From positions 62,001 to 126,000 of the forward strand of contig NZ_NPGA01000018.1 of NCBI RefSeq assembly GCF_002259485.1: a DNA stretch of 64,000 nt, given 5' to 3'. Numbering within the stretch: position 1 is the stretch's first letter; every line of letters starts with the position of its first letter. The translations under genes were made by a program, and so were the position numbers. Origin of the DNA: Rhodococcus sp. 14-1411-2a. GTDB lineage: Bacteria > Actinomycetota > Actinomycetes > Mycobacteriales > Mycobacteriaceae. Below, one piece after another: positions 46,232-54,955 of this stretch. The notes under the pieces are model-generated. The model was not told where the DNA came from, made no database searches, and saw only the letters and a program-made list of their open reading frames with translations.

Positions 46232-48488
46232 TTTGTCGCCGTACATAAACCTCTTCGCGAGCCGATACTTGCGTACAGTCACGCGCCTCGAAGATCAACT
46301 CGAACTTACACACGGCACTGGATAGCGGCGTCAACCGTGGCAGTACGAAGTCGCATCGAACTGGACCCTCCACCGCGTGGATTGTCTGAGCCTGCCGTGA
46401 CCCGGCTACTTCACATTCGAGCCGTGCTCGTGTCGCACCACCCGGTGCCATTTCATGAATGTCAGCAATTAGGTTGACTACTGCCGGCGCGTCGGATGGA
46501 AACATGTACGGGTTCTGAACCGTCCCGGCTCCGGGTATGTCCTCGGCCAGCACCGTGAGGTCGCCGCGTCCTAGCCCACTGATAGGACAAGCCCTCGCGG
46601 GCATGGGCCATGTCGACGTACCGAAGAGGCGGCGAAGTTCACTCGTTAGCGGTGCTAGCCCTCGTTCGCGGTCCGTCCAAGCCAGAGTGGCATTCTCAAG
46701 CAACCCGAGAGTCTCCTCGGCCTCGCGATAGGCGTCACTCGCAAGGGCCAAAGGGCCTCGCGCTAGCTGCCCTCGGAATTGCTCAGCGACAACTCGCAGT
46801 ACATCAGTCAAATTTCTTAAGAGCGCCCGGATTTCTGTCTCGTTCGCAGTGCCCCTCCGCCATGTCGCCTCCAGCGCAATCGTTCCTGCAAGAACTTCTA
46901 CCAGTCGTTTAGTGCCGACTAGGTAGTCGCGCTCGCGTTCTGAGAGGCGCTTTACGCCTTGGTGCGGTGATGGGGTGGAGCTGTATCGAGCGAAGACCGC
47001 TGCTAAACCCCGCACGTGGCGTTCGAGGAGCAGAAGTTGGCCAGGGTCAAACGTGTTTTGCCAGTCACGGATCGCCTCTTGAAGGCCAAGTCTAGCCTCC
47101 ACGATATCTATTCTGAATAGCACCGCTTGCTTCGCTTGTGAATCATTCGTCTCTATTGCGCGGAGGGTCTCCAATGCGGAGCGGTAATAGGGCAACTCGT
47201 CTCCTCCGATTTGCACTTCGGATTCTCCGCGTTCGTACAACGACAGTGCGTCGTAGTAACCTCCTCTCCAATCGTCAAAGAGCTCGGTGAGTTCCGAATA
47301 TAATTCTTCTGCGACCTCATGCAGCTCGACCAGCGTGGAAAGTTCGGCCAGAAACTCAAGGCCCCAGACCGTCTCTGGTTCACTTAGTTCTGCACGAATC
47401 GAAAGTACGAGCCCCGACAAAACCGTTTCACAACGCTGCCGTCGTCTCTCGCTGCATGAGGAAATGACCGAAGACATGGCAAGAGCTGCATAGCCCTTAA
47501 GAGCCACCGTGGTTTCTAAGGATTCGATGATGTCGAGAAGCAGGGAGCTGGTGTCATCCTGAACGGATGAAAATCGACTGATTGCCAGACAAGCATATCG
47601 CCTCACAGTTTGATCGTCGGCCGTCAATAGGCCTGCCAACATGGGCTCTACCTCGGGCCGGTCGCGTTCATCAATTCGGCGCGAAAGGCCTAGTAGTGCT
47701 GCTGCCCTGGTCCATGCGTGTGTGGAGGCTATTCCACTTATCAAAAACGGGACACTGCCTGAAAGGTTAAGGCGGCCGAGAGCGGTCGCGGCGGCCCATC
47801 GAACGTGATCAACCTCATCTTGCTTCTCCACCAAGTTGCCCAAGAGACAGAGCGACGATGAAGAGCCGACGTAACCCAAGTTCTCAACGATCGCAATGCG
47901 GGTGTCATCGTCGTAGCGATCCAGTCCGAGGGCCTGGAGTAGACGTCGCTCGGTCTGTCGTTGTAGCGACCTCTTACTCTGCGCGACACGCGCGAACGCG
48001 CGGATTCCTAGCGCAACCTCTCGGTGCAGAGTGTGGCTCGCGGGATTCTCGAGTAGGTCAAGAAGGTGTCCTAGGTCTGTGTCTGTACGCGATGCCATAC
48101 ACTTTTCAAATACCTCCCACTCGGAACTGTGATCCGCGGTATTCATCAGGCCGGGCACATATTCATTGCGGTGAACACGATTCAGGAGTAGCTCCCGAGT
48201 GGAGTTTTCGAGAGCAAAAGTTATGTCAAGTACTGCAACACTACGCGTTGCATTACTTCCGGCGATCCAATACTCAACGTTGCTATTTTCCTCGCGTATT
48301 ACGAGGTAGCGGAGGTATCCGTCTAGCGTGCCTCCAACAACTTGACCGGTGATTCTGACTGGCCGTGATGTTAGGGGTTCTCGGCCAGACACGCGTACCG
48401 TCACTTGCTCATTGTCGTTGAGGCATATTAACCCCAAGCGAGTAAATCGAGCACTTTCCTCCCCGCTAAACGTGACGTCAAACGGCAT
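46218..48488 (-). CDS. HEAT-repeat protein, 756 residues
   Basis: Large helical-repeat scaffold. After a beta-rich N-terminal domain (about 1-110) there are successive HEAT/PBS-type repeats, for example HVRWAAATALGRLNLSGSVPFLISGI, HAWTRAAALLGLSRRIDERD and TVRRYACLAISRFSSV (about residues 200-350), then long helices and a beta-rich C-terminal domain ending VSAREEVYVRRQ. No catalytic motif is visible. It probably organises the other operon products. It overlaps the deacetylase gene by 11 bases and the phosphatase-fold gene by 14. I do not recognise the overall architecture. Confidence 0.75.
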   Translation of the reverse strand: MPFDVTFSGEESARFTRLGLICLNDNEQVTVRVSGREPLTSRPVRITGQVVGGTLDGYLRYLVIREENSNVEYWIAGSNATRSVAVLDITFALENSTRELLLNRVHRNEYVPGLMNTADHSSEWEVFEKCMASRTDTDLGHLLDLLENPASHTLHREVALGIRAFARVAQSKRSLQRQTERRLLQALGLDRYDDDTRIAIVENLGYVGSSSSLCLLGNLVEKQDEVDHVRWAAATALGRLNLSGSVPFLISGIASTHAWTRAAALLGLSRRIDERDRPEVEPMLAGLLTADDQTVRRYACLAISRFSSVQDDTSSLLLDIIESLETTVALKGYAALAMSSVISSCSERRRQRCETVLSGLVLSIRAELSEPETVWGLEFLAELSTLVELHEVAEELYSELTELFDDWRGGYYDALSLYERGESEVQIGGDELPYYRSALETLRAIETNDSQAKQAVLFRIDIVEARLGLQEAIRDWQNTFDPGQLLLLERHVRGLAAVFARYSSTPSPHQGVKRLSERERDYLVGTKRLVEVLAGTIALEATWRRGTANETEIRALLRNLTDVLRVVAEQFRGQLARGPLALASDAYREAEETLGLLENATLAWTDRERGLAPLTSELRRLFGTSTWPMPARACPISGLGRGDLTVLAEDIPGAGTVQNPYMFPSDAPAVVNLIADIHEMAPGGATRARLECEVAGSRQAQTIHAVEGPVRCDFVLPRLTPLSSAVCKFELIFEARDCTQVSAREEVYVRRQNDSS

Positions 48489-49230
48489 TTGTACTCGCTA
48501 TTTTTGTGTTCCGGTCGAGATTGAGCAGTGCCTCAAACTCAAGTGTCCGCTGCACACCGTACAAGCTGAAGCTCTCGAGTCCGGCTGTATTCGCTGCTGG
48601 GTGAGTGATGACCTCAGTGAGCCCAACTGTAGAACGCGCTAGAAGAAATTGCTCCTGAAAATACCCCTCTATTTCTTTCAGGGAAGCTGAAGTGGGATGA
48701 AGTGCATATTCGTACCGTGCCAGGGTCCCAGTGCGCAGTCTTCTCTGACGGCCGGGCAGTCCAGTTGCTGAGGTTGCAGAATGGTCTATCTTCTCGACCG
48801 TGTCTAAGTCGTGGTGTACGCAAATAAACTCAGGGTCATGGCCGACGTAATGAACAAATTGTAGAAATTGCGCGCGAAATTCCAGTTCGATCTCGTCGGC
48901 GTGTGCGGATTGCCGAAGACTGCTGGTGTATCTTTTTACTTTTTGCTGTGGCGTCGTGCCGGGGTAATGCATTGGTGCGTGGAAGCGGCCATCCTTGTCA
49001 ACGAGTGTTGGTATTCGACTTGCGGCTGTCAATGGTTCGCCCGAGGATACGTTGAGATGTAAACCCAGGCGCGTTTTCTTCGGCAAGGATAGCGCGAAAC
49101 CGGTGATTGATCCGTACGTGGTAAACGCGGCGGCGGCATCTACAATGCCAAGGCTGGCGAGGTGCACGACGCTTTCATCGATACCGTCGCTCGCGCCGAT
49201 GTCGTCGGCGATCAAACTGAGATGCTTCAC
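48478..49230 (-). CDS. YdjC/ChbG-type carbohydrate deacetylase
   Basis: A 250-residue metal-dependent deacetylase acting on N-acetylated sugars in characterised relatives. The metal and active-site motifs are visible: LIADDIGAS (ADD), LGLHLNVSSG (GLHL), CVHHDLDT (HxH-like) and ITHPAAN (HP). The GTG start has AGGGA seven bases upstream, located in the end of the preceding dehydrogenase gene. In context with a ROK kinase and an epimerase it suggests amino-sugar processing. Confidence 0.85.
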   Translation of the reverse strand: MKHLSLIADDIGASDGIDESVVHLASLGIVDAAAAFTTYGSITGFALSLPKKTRLGLHLNVSSGEPLTAASRIPTLVDKDGRFHAPMHYPGTTPQQKVKRYTSSLRQSAHADEIELEFRAQFLQFVHYVGHDPEFICVHHDLDTVEKIDHSATSATGLPGRQRRLRTGTLARYEYALHPTSASLKEIEGYFQEQFLLARSTVGLTEVITHPAANTAGLESFSLYGVQRTLEFEALLNLDRNTKIASTNAV

Positions 49231-49240
49231 TTTGGAGTCC

Positions 49241-50044
49241 CTAGCTCTCGGGTAGAGCAGCTTCCAGCACTTGAGACATGGCCTCTATTGGTGCAGCTAC
49301 ACCGGTATACAACTCGAATTGTGCAGCGCCTTGATGAAGTAGCATTCGCCAGCCGGGCACCACGGCCAGTCCTCTGTCACGCGCCGCCTGTGTGAGCGAT
49401 GTTTCTCGGGTTTGGAATATTACGTCGAGCACTCCTCTCGCCTGCTGAAGTAGATCCTGCTTGACAACACCTGGGTCGGGTGTCGCGTTCACCACGAGTG
49501 TAAAGTCCGCTGGATTCTGCGTGAGTAGGTCAAGCTCCACGGCCTTGGATAATGAGAGATCTTTAACCAAGGCTTCCGCTTGTTCCAGTCGTCGTGCAGC
49601 GATGGTGACTCTCGCGCCGTTTATTGCTAATGCATAGGCAATGGCTCTCGCGACGCCCCCGGCACCGATTACAACTGCTGATTCTACATTCCCTATTCCC
49701 GACTCAACGACTGCGCGCCATGCTCCTTGCCAGTCAGTGTTGTGTCCGGAGAGCCTTCCGGCATCGTTGACGACGGTATTGCAAGCGCCAATCGTGTGCA
49801 CGTCGGCTGAAGCCCAGTCCAAATTGGCAATCACATTCTGCTTATGTGGCATAGATACTCCAAGCCCTCGAATCCCAAGAGCTCGGACCGCGGCGAGCAC
49901 CGGCTCAATGTCGGTGCTGCCTAGTGCGACGTACTTGTAGTCAAGTCCTAGGCTCTGGTAGCCGGCGTCGTGCATCTTAACGCCAAGTGCGCTCGGATTT
50001 GCTGCTACTGACCAGCACAGTGTCGGGACAGTTCGGATCGTCAT
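49241..50044 (-). CDS. Shikimate dehydrogenase-like NADP oxidoreductase
   Basis: A 267-residue AroE-family protein. It has the catalytic lysine in GVSMPHKQNVI, the paired aspartate in HNTDWQGA, the NADP-binding glycine motif VVIGAGGVARAIAYAL and a final GAAQFELYTG. The N-terminal shikimate-binding serines of true AroE (SxS in the first beta-loop) are replaced by SVAANPSALG, so the substrate is probably not shikimate; related enzymes act on quinate, aminoshikimate or similar ring or sugar acids. The ATG overlaps the ROK kinase stop by four bases (ATGA). Confidence 0.85.
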   Translation of the reverse strand: MTIRTVPTLCWSVAANPSALGVKMHDAGYQSLGLDYKYVALGSTDIEPVLAAVRALGIRGLGVSMPHKQNVIANLDWASADVHTIGACNTVVNDAGRLSGHNTDWQGAWRAVVESGIGNVESAVVIGAGGVARAIAYALAINGARVTIAARRLEQAEALVKDLSLSKAVELDLLTQNPADFTLVVNATPDPGVVKQDLLQQARGVLDVIFQTRETSLTQAARDRGLAVVPGWRMLLHQGAAQFELYTGVAAPIEAMSQVLEAALPES

Positions 50045-50835
50045 GCGGTCTCCATGTTCGTCTTTGTGCCAATGAATCGACGGCAACCCTCGTACATGAG
50101 GTGCCAGGTATTCGAGTAGAAATCTAGCTGGGGTGGTCTCCAGATAGTTTTGGAGAGTGCAATGTTAATTTCGTTGCGTATAGCCGCATGGCCTGCAAGG
50201 TGACCCCCGATCGCCAGATGGTCTGGTGCCAGCGTCACCATCACGGATCGTACAGAGGATGCAATTGGCGTGCTGACGAACTTAGAGACCTGTAGGGTCC
50301 TTTCCGTGGAATTCCACCATTCCCCATAACGCTGCTCAAGCCGGAATCCTGCTGTGAATAGGTCAAGGCAATCGGACGCGCCACACTCGCATATTTCGGT
50401 ACCGGTGATCCCGCAGGCAGTGTGTCCGAACTCCCCTTCGTTCTTGCGTCGTTCCCTCCGGGGATGGTTTCGATCGACGAATGCACCGCCGGCGCGAGTG
50501 CCGAAACCGTAGTATGCGAGTGTTCCGTCACCGTCGACACCGAGCGCTTGCGCCTGAACGTCATTTAGCACGAACACCGACGACTTTGTGTATTTCTCGA
50601 TAGCGGTCGTGAGATTTATTGAGTTGATGGATTTTAAAAAAGAGACCTCAACATATCCTTCACCATCGATGACGCCTGGGCAAGCAATGCACACAATTTG
50701 ATTCGATGAGCCGATAATCTCTGCGCATATTTCTAGGAGGTCGTTCGTCGACTCGGGAGTTTGCAGCCAACCGCTGGGTTCGTGAGGGTTGGATCCGAAC
50801 CGGACCTTCGTACCCCCGATATCGATTGCCAGCAT
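50041..50835 (-). CDS. ROK family sugar kinase
   Basis: A 264-residue ROK protein without the helix-turn-helix of ROK repressors, so an enzyme. The phosphate loop is LAIDIGGTKVRFG; the ROK signature and zinc-binding site is EFGHTACG followed by CECGASDCLD, with cysteines matching the CxCGxxxCxD pattern. Typical substrates are glucose, ManNAc, GlcNAc, or kanosamine. It is the first intact gene of the eight-gene minus-strand operon and overlaps the AroE-like gene by four bases. Confidence 0.87.
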   Translation of the reverse strand: MLAIDIGGTKVRFGSNPHEPSGWLQTPESTNDLLEICAEIIGSSNQIVCIACPGVIDGEGYVEVSFLKSINSINLTTAIEKYTKSSVFVLNDVQAQALGVDGDGTLAYYGFGTRAGGAFVDRNHPRRERRKNEGEFGHTACGITGTEICECGASDCLDLFTAGFRLEQRYGEWWNSTERTLQVSKFVSTPIASSVRSVMVTLAPDHLAIGGHLAGHAAIRNEINIALSKTIWRPPQLDFYSNTWHLMYEGCRRFIGTKTNMETA

Positions 50836-50837
50836 CC

Positions 50838-50963
50838 TTAGCGATATTCAGTAGTTTCGTCGTTCGATCTGGGGTTGGTCTGAAATATCTCAAGCAGATC
50901 GTTCAAGGTGTGCGTTGCGTTGAAGCCGTGTCGCCGTGTGTGGCGTGATGTGCAGATTGCCAT
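50838..50963 (-). CDS. Possible short leader peptide or gene remnant before the ROK kinase
   Basis: A 41-codon frame starts at the ATG 50961-50963 and its stop (TAA) lies two bases before the ROK start. Its product contains THTLNDLLEIFQTNPRSN, which looks like a genuine helix, and the frame is open further upstream to about 51110. It could be a translationally coupled small protein or the tail of a lost gene. The rest of 50964-51247 shows no gene and may hold the operon promoter. Confidence 0.3.
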   Translation of the reverse strand: MAICTSRHTRRHGFNATHTLNDLLEIFQTNPRSNDETTEYR

Positions 50964-51247
50964 TGTTTTATCCGGTTCCTGCCAAGTCGAATGACGATCA
51001 ATTTTGCATTGCGAGTGCGATGTGGTCTGTGATTGCGTCGTATCGGCTCCGCGCCGATTTTTTCCTATGTTGGCTCCCGAATATTTGCAGCGGGGGGGTA
51101 GGTTGTCAATACGCTAATTGAATGATTGCGAGAAGCTTGACCAACATCCATGGGTGTGTGTCGGATGCAGGGCCTTCGTGCGAGGTTCACGGCGGATGGT
51201 GGAGACCGAGATAGTGGGACCGATGGTTCCGCTGGAAGGATGTCATC

Positions 51248-51420
51248 GTGTCCCGCAAATGCAGGTCGTTCACGACCGAGTACAAGGTCGAGGCCGCCCG
51301 TATGGTGGTATTCCGGCCGTACGATCACCGAGGTCGTCCGTGAACTGGGTATCAACGAATCTCTTTCGGGCTGCTGGGTCGCCGACGGATCGAAGCCGCC
51401 GCCGCACGGGACTGCCCCCC
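51248..51420 (+). pseudogene. IS3-family OrfA N-terminal fragment
   Basis: Plus-strand remnant starting SRKCRSFTTEYKVEAARMVV, shifting frame and continuing SGRTITEVVRELGINESLSGCWVAD, the helix-turn-helix half of a typical IS3 OrfA. It is cut off at about 51420. It marks a separate insertion from the minus-strand element that follows. Confidence 0.7.
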
Positions 51421-51449
51421 ACTTCGGTGGACTCGTGGGTTTGAGTGAT

Positions 51450-52641
51450 TCAGGCCGCGTGTGCGGTCCGATTGAATGTCTCAAGTTCGACGGGAGTGAG
51501 CGTTCCGAGGCGTCGTTGTCGGCGTTTGCGGTGGTGGGTATTCTCGTGCGATCGTCAGCCGTAACTGCTCCTGCGAAGACCACCGCTTGCGGTCGACGAC
51601 GTGCTTCTGCAGGAGTGCGAGGATCGACTTACGACGGCGTAGTGATCATACGCCCCGATGCGACCCTTTGATCTGCGTAAACCCCTGTGAAACAGGGTAT
51701 TCGCGAGTCTTTACGAGTGAAACTGGCTGCCTCGGGTCGAGTGGACAATGGTACCGGGTGCCTCGCGTTGAACGACGGCGGTGTTCAACGCGGACACGGC
51801 CAGTTACGCCTTCATTCTGGAGTCGAACGAGTACCCGACGATCCTGTTCGACCACACGTCCTTGGTCGCGCAGAGAAGAAGTTTGCCCTCGTCTGTGCGG
51901 TGTTCGGTAATGTCCGTCAGCCACAGCTCATCTGCGGTCTGTGCGGTGAACTGGCGGTCCATGACATTGTCGCGGACAGGCGGGCCCGCTTTTCGGTTCA
52001 GGCCGCGCTTCTTCGAAAACACGGACCAGATGCGTTCTTGTGAGCACAACCGTGCGACGCGGTCCTCGTTGGCGGTGATGCTCCGACCCGGCAATTCGTC
52101 GGCGATGAAGCGGTAGCCAAACGTTGGGTCGTCGGCGTGGATTTGGCGAGCGACGTTGATGAGGTGGGCGTCGTCCCAATCTCGTTGTGTGACTAACTTT
52201 TCTTCCATTTGTAGAATGCTTGGGTGAGAATCCGAGCACCCGGCAGGTCACTGTGACGGGGACTCCGTCGGCAGCAAGGTCGAGGACCAGCGGCTAGATC
52301 ATTCTGGGAGTATGTCTCGATTCAGATAGGCCGCAGCTCGCCGTAGAACGTCGTTCTCCTGCTCGTGCAGTCGGTTATGCTTCTTGAGGTCGCGCAGCTC
52401 AGCGGATCGTCAGCAGGGTTCTGCCGGCCGGCACGAGCTACGCCGTTTTCACGATCGGCAATCTTGATCCAGCGATTCAGACGTCCTTCGGAGATTCCGA
52501 AGTCCTTGGCGATCTGGCGTAGCGGGGCCTCGCCCTTACGTGCGACGGCGATGACGTCGCGTCTGAACTCATTGGGGAACGACTATGGTATGGGGAACAT
52601 ACTTCCACCCGTGAGGAGCGATTCTCATAGATCAGATGTCA
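51450..52641 (-). mobile_element. Degenerate IS3-family element (orfA and orfB)
   Basis: Minus-strand element. From right to left: terminal GAGGAGCGATTCTCA, an OrfA with NEFRRDVIAVARKGEAPLRQIAKDFGISEGRLNRWIK, an OrfB N-terminus with LVTQRDWDDAHLINVARQ and FGYRFIADELPG, the first catalytic aspartate in LWLTDITEHR, then a region with stops and frameshifts and the C-terminal LLQKHVVDRKRWSSQEQLRL and LGTLTPVELETFNRTAHAA before the stop at 51450. The second DDE aspartate motif (HSDRG) reads HSTRG, so the enzyme would be dead even if the frame were restored. The same element type is present at 41247-41633. Confidence 0.82.
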
Positions 52642-52817
52642 AGAATAATGATGGTTGACGCGTAGAGGGGCGACATCTGACTCGAATGTCAACTGACTGA
52701 ACGATGTCTTTCTTTGGATTTGGCGGCGGCCGTTGCTCGACGCTCCCGCCTCGCCACCGCGGCCGAGTCGGGGCGTCGCCGAGTCTCGGTTGTGTGACCT
52801 GACAGGAGCCTTGAGCG

Positions 52818-53410
52818 GTCTTTGCGGGGATCGACACGCACAAGGTTTTTCATGTCGCTGCGGTCGTCGACCATCTGGGTCGACTGCTCGACACCTTGAG
52901 AGCCGCAACGACAGGGGCCGGTGATCATGCTCTACTGCAGTGATTACGTCATGCCACGACATAGCACGGATAGCAGTCGAGGGCACCGGCTCGTACGGAG
53001 TTGCCATCACCCGACTCCTTCGCCACCGAGGATTCGAGGTCGTCGAAGTGCACCGGCCCAACCGGCAAATGCGGAGACTGCGCGGCAAAACCGATGTGAT
53101 CGATGCGGAAGCTGCGGCGCGGGCTGCTCTCTCCGGCACCGCCGCGGCCGTCCCGAAGTCGCATGACGGAACAATCGAATTGATCCGACTTCGCCGTGTG
53201 ACACTGACTGGGCTCAGGAAATGCTCGACAACGCTGACCAATTCGCTACGCAACATCATCTTCAGCGCTCCACCCGACTTACGCGTCAAGCTCGAGCCCG
53301 CGATCACCGGTGCCTTGTTGCACCACTGCTCAAGCTTCCGTGTCCCGGCCTGCGTGCCTACGGACGCTCGGTTGGCCCTCAGATCAACGCTGCGTTCACT
53401 CTCACGGTAG
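52818..53410 (+). pseudogene. IS110-family transposase remnant
   Basis: A plus-strand DEDD transposase fragment. It starts FAGIDTHKVFHVAAVVDHLGR, shifts frame near 52940 and continues ARIAVEGTGSYGVAITRLLRHRGFEVVEVHRPNRQMRRLRGKTDVIDAEAAARAAL, which is the N-terminal RuvC-like half of IS110 enzymes. The C-terminal half with the serine motif is missing; the frame stops at 53410, where sequence of the ATPase pseudogene begins. The 170 bases between this and the IS3 remnant hold nothing I recognise. Confidence 0.8.
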
Positions 53411-54592
53411 ATTCTGTCCCAACAGCGCGAGCTGGATCGGCTCCGAAGCGAGTCGACGCATGCATATCAGGCTGCAGAAGCCGCATCCCGGACGCAGCCC
53501 GAGCATCCCTCCGAGCTCGCGAATCATGTCGCAACAACGGTTCCCGCGGTCATCGAGCAGTCGGAGACATGCACAGTGAAGCAGCGGCAGCCGTCACTCA
53601 GCGTGAGGACACGTGGGCACCGCTTGCGGGGTGTCTGGCCTCATGGGCGAATCTGGAGACTGAGGCTCGCAGCGTTAAGGAGACGGTCAAGAACGTCGAG
53701 GCCGCCGAGAAGTGGATTGCTTCGCACACAGCACCTGCGGGATCAGCGACTGGCTCCCATCGCCGAGCAGGCTCGGGCGATCTGGACGGCGTTGCGGCAG
53801 GAAAGCAACGTCGACCTCGGGGCGATTAATTGGCTGGGCGTCAACACCAGTCGACGGGTCGAGCTGACCGGGTCGGTGGACGGCGTCGAATTCTCGGCGC
53901 TGTCGGTGATGAGTCAGGGCGAGCTGCACGCGTTGGCGTCCGCCCTGTTCATTCCGAGAGCGACAACACCGGACAGCCCGTTCCGCTTCATCGTGTTGGA
54001 CGACCCGATTCAGGCTATGGATCCCGCGAAGATCGACGGCTTCATCAAGGTGCTCTCGAGTTTGGCGACAACTCGTCAGGTAATCGACTTCTCACACGAT
54101 GATCGATTGGCTACTGATCAGACAACTCGCAGTCGACGCGCGGCTCGTCGAAGTGACGCGCGAACCAGGTTCTAACATCAGTGTTTCCGAGACACAGAAT
54201 CAAACGACTCGGTATTTCAATGATGTGCGGGCATTGGTGTTGGACGAGAATGTCCCCGAAGACGTCAAGCGGCGAGTTGCGCCGGGCTTGTTCCGGTTGG
54301 CTCTGGAATCGGCTGCGCAGCAGGTGTTCTATGCGAAGCAACACAGGGCGGGGGAGTCGCGGCTGGCGACCGAAGAGCGGTGGTCGGCAGTGCACAAGAC
54401 GCGCAACATGATTGCGCTGGCCGTGCACCAGAATTCCGAACGTGACCTATCGCAGTGGCTCGGCTTCCGCACCGAACGCTTCCCGACGCTCCATATCGCG
54501 AATGCTGGTACTCATAACGGTGCCGATCGCCCGATCACCTAGGAAGTGGTGAACGACCTGAAGAAGATGGTCGACGGGATCCTCGCCGAATG
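53411..54592 (+). pseudogene. SMC/RecN-like AAA ATPase, 5'-truncated and frameshifted
   Basis: Coiled-coil followed by the C-terminal ATPase half of a large SMC-like protein. Readable blocks are QQRELDRLRSESTHAYQAAE, WAPLAGCLASWANLETEARSV, RQESNVDLGAINWLG, the ABC signature ALSVMSQGELHALASALFIPRAT, Walker B with D-loop FIVLDDPIQAMDPAKIDGF and the histidine switch FSHDDRL. Frameshifts occur near 53590, 53735 and 54112, and an in-frame TAG lies at 54539, after which VVNDLKKMVDGILAE completes the C-terminus. The Walker A half was removed upstream, apparently by the IS110 insertion. Its stop overlaps the next start (ATGA), as if the two were once one toxin-and-ATPase or effector pair. Confidence 0.8.
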
Positions 54593-54946
54593 ACTACTGC
54601 AACGTCACCGGCAATCGCGCTAAGAAGCGCCGAACTGCTGCTCGACGGAAGTCATGGTGCTGCAGGCGGTTCGGCGCGTTTGGCCGCGTTCCTTGCAAGC
54701 CAGGCGTTGGAGGAACTGGTGGTCGAGCGATGTGTGGCGTTGGGGATCGACATCGAGAGGCCGAGCATGCGATCGCGGTCGGTGATTCTTCGGTCACTTG
54801 ACACACCCGAACGGGCCGACGCTGCAGCGATGGCGTGGAACAGATTGAGCAACGCATGCCACCACCATGCGTATGAGTTGGCACCCACGGTCGCGGAGGT
54901 GCGGCACCTGTGTGGAGTGGTGGCGGTTCTGTTGAAGAGCGACTGA
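54590..54946 (+). CDS. Small HEPN-like helical protein coupled to the ATPase
   Basis: A 118-residue all-helical protein. The motif NRLSNACHHHAYE contains R85 and H91 in the Rx4-6H spacing of HEPN ribonucleases, and the N-terminal ALRSAELLLDG and FLASQALEELVVERC helices fit the same fold. HEPN proteins occur widely as toxin or abortive-infection RNases. Here it overlaps the end of a broken SMC-like ATPase gene by four bases, so it is probably the surviving partner of a two-gene system. The HEPN call rests on the motif and helical pattern. Confidence 0.6.
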   Translation: MTTATSPAIALRSAELLLDGSHGAAGGSARLAAFLASQALEELVVERCVALGIDIERPSMRSRSVILRSLDTPERADAAAMAWNRLSNACHHHAYELAPTVAEVRHLCGVVAVLLKSD

Positions 54947-54955
54947 CGATTGGAA

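Noticed and set aside
52639-53307. Minus-strand 222-codon frame across the IS110 remnant
   Set aside because: It is antisense to sequence with clear IS110 transposase motifs.
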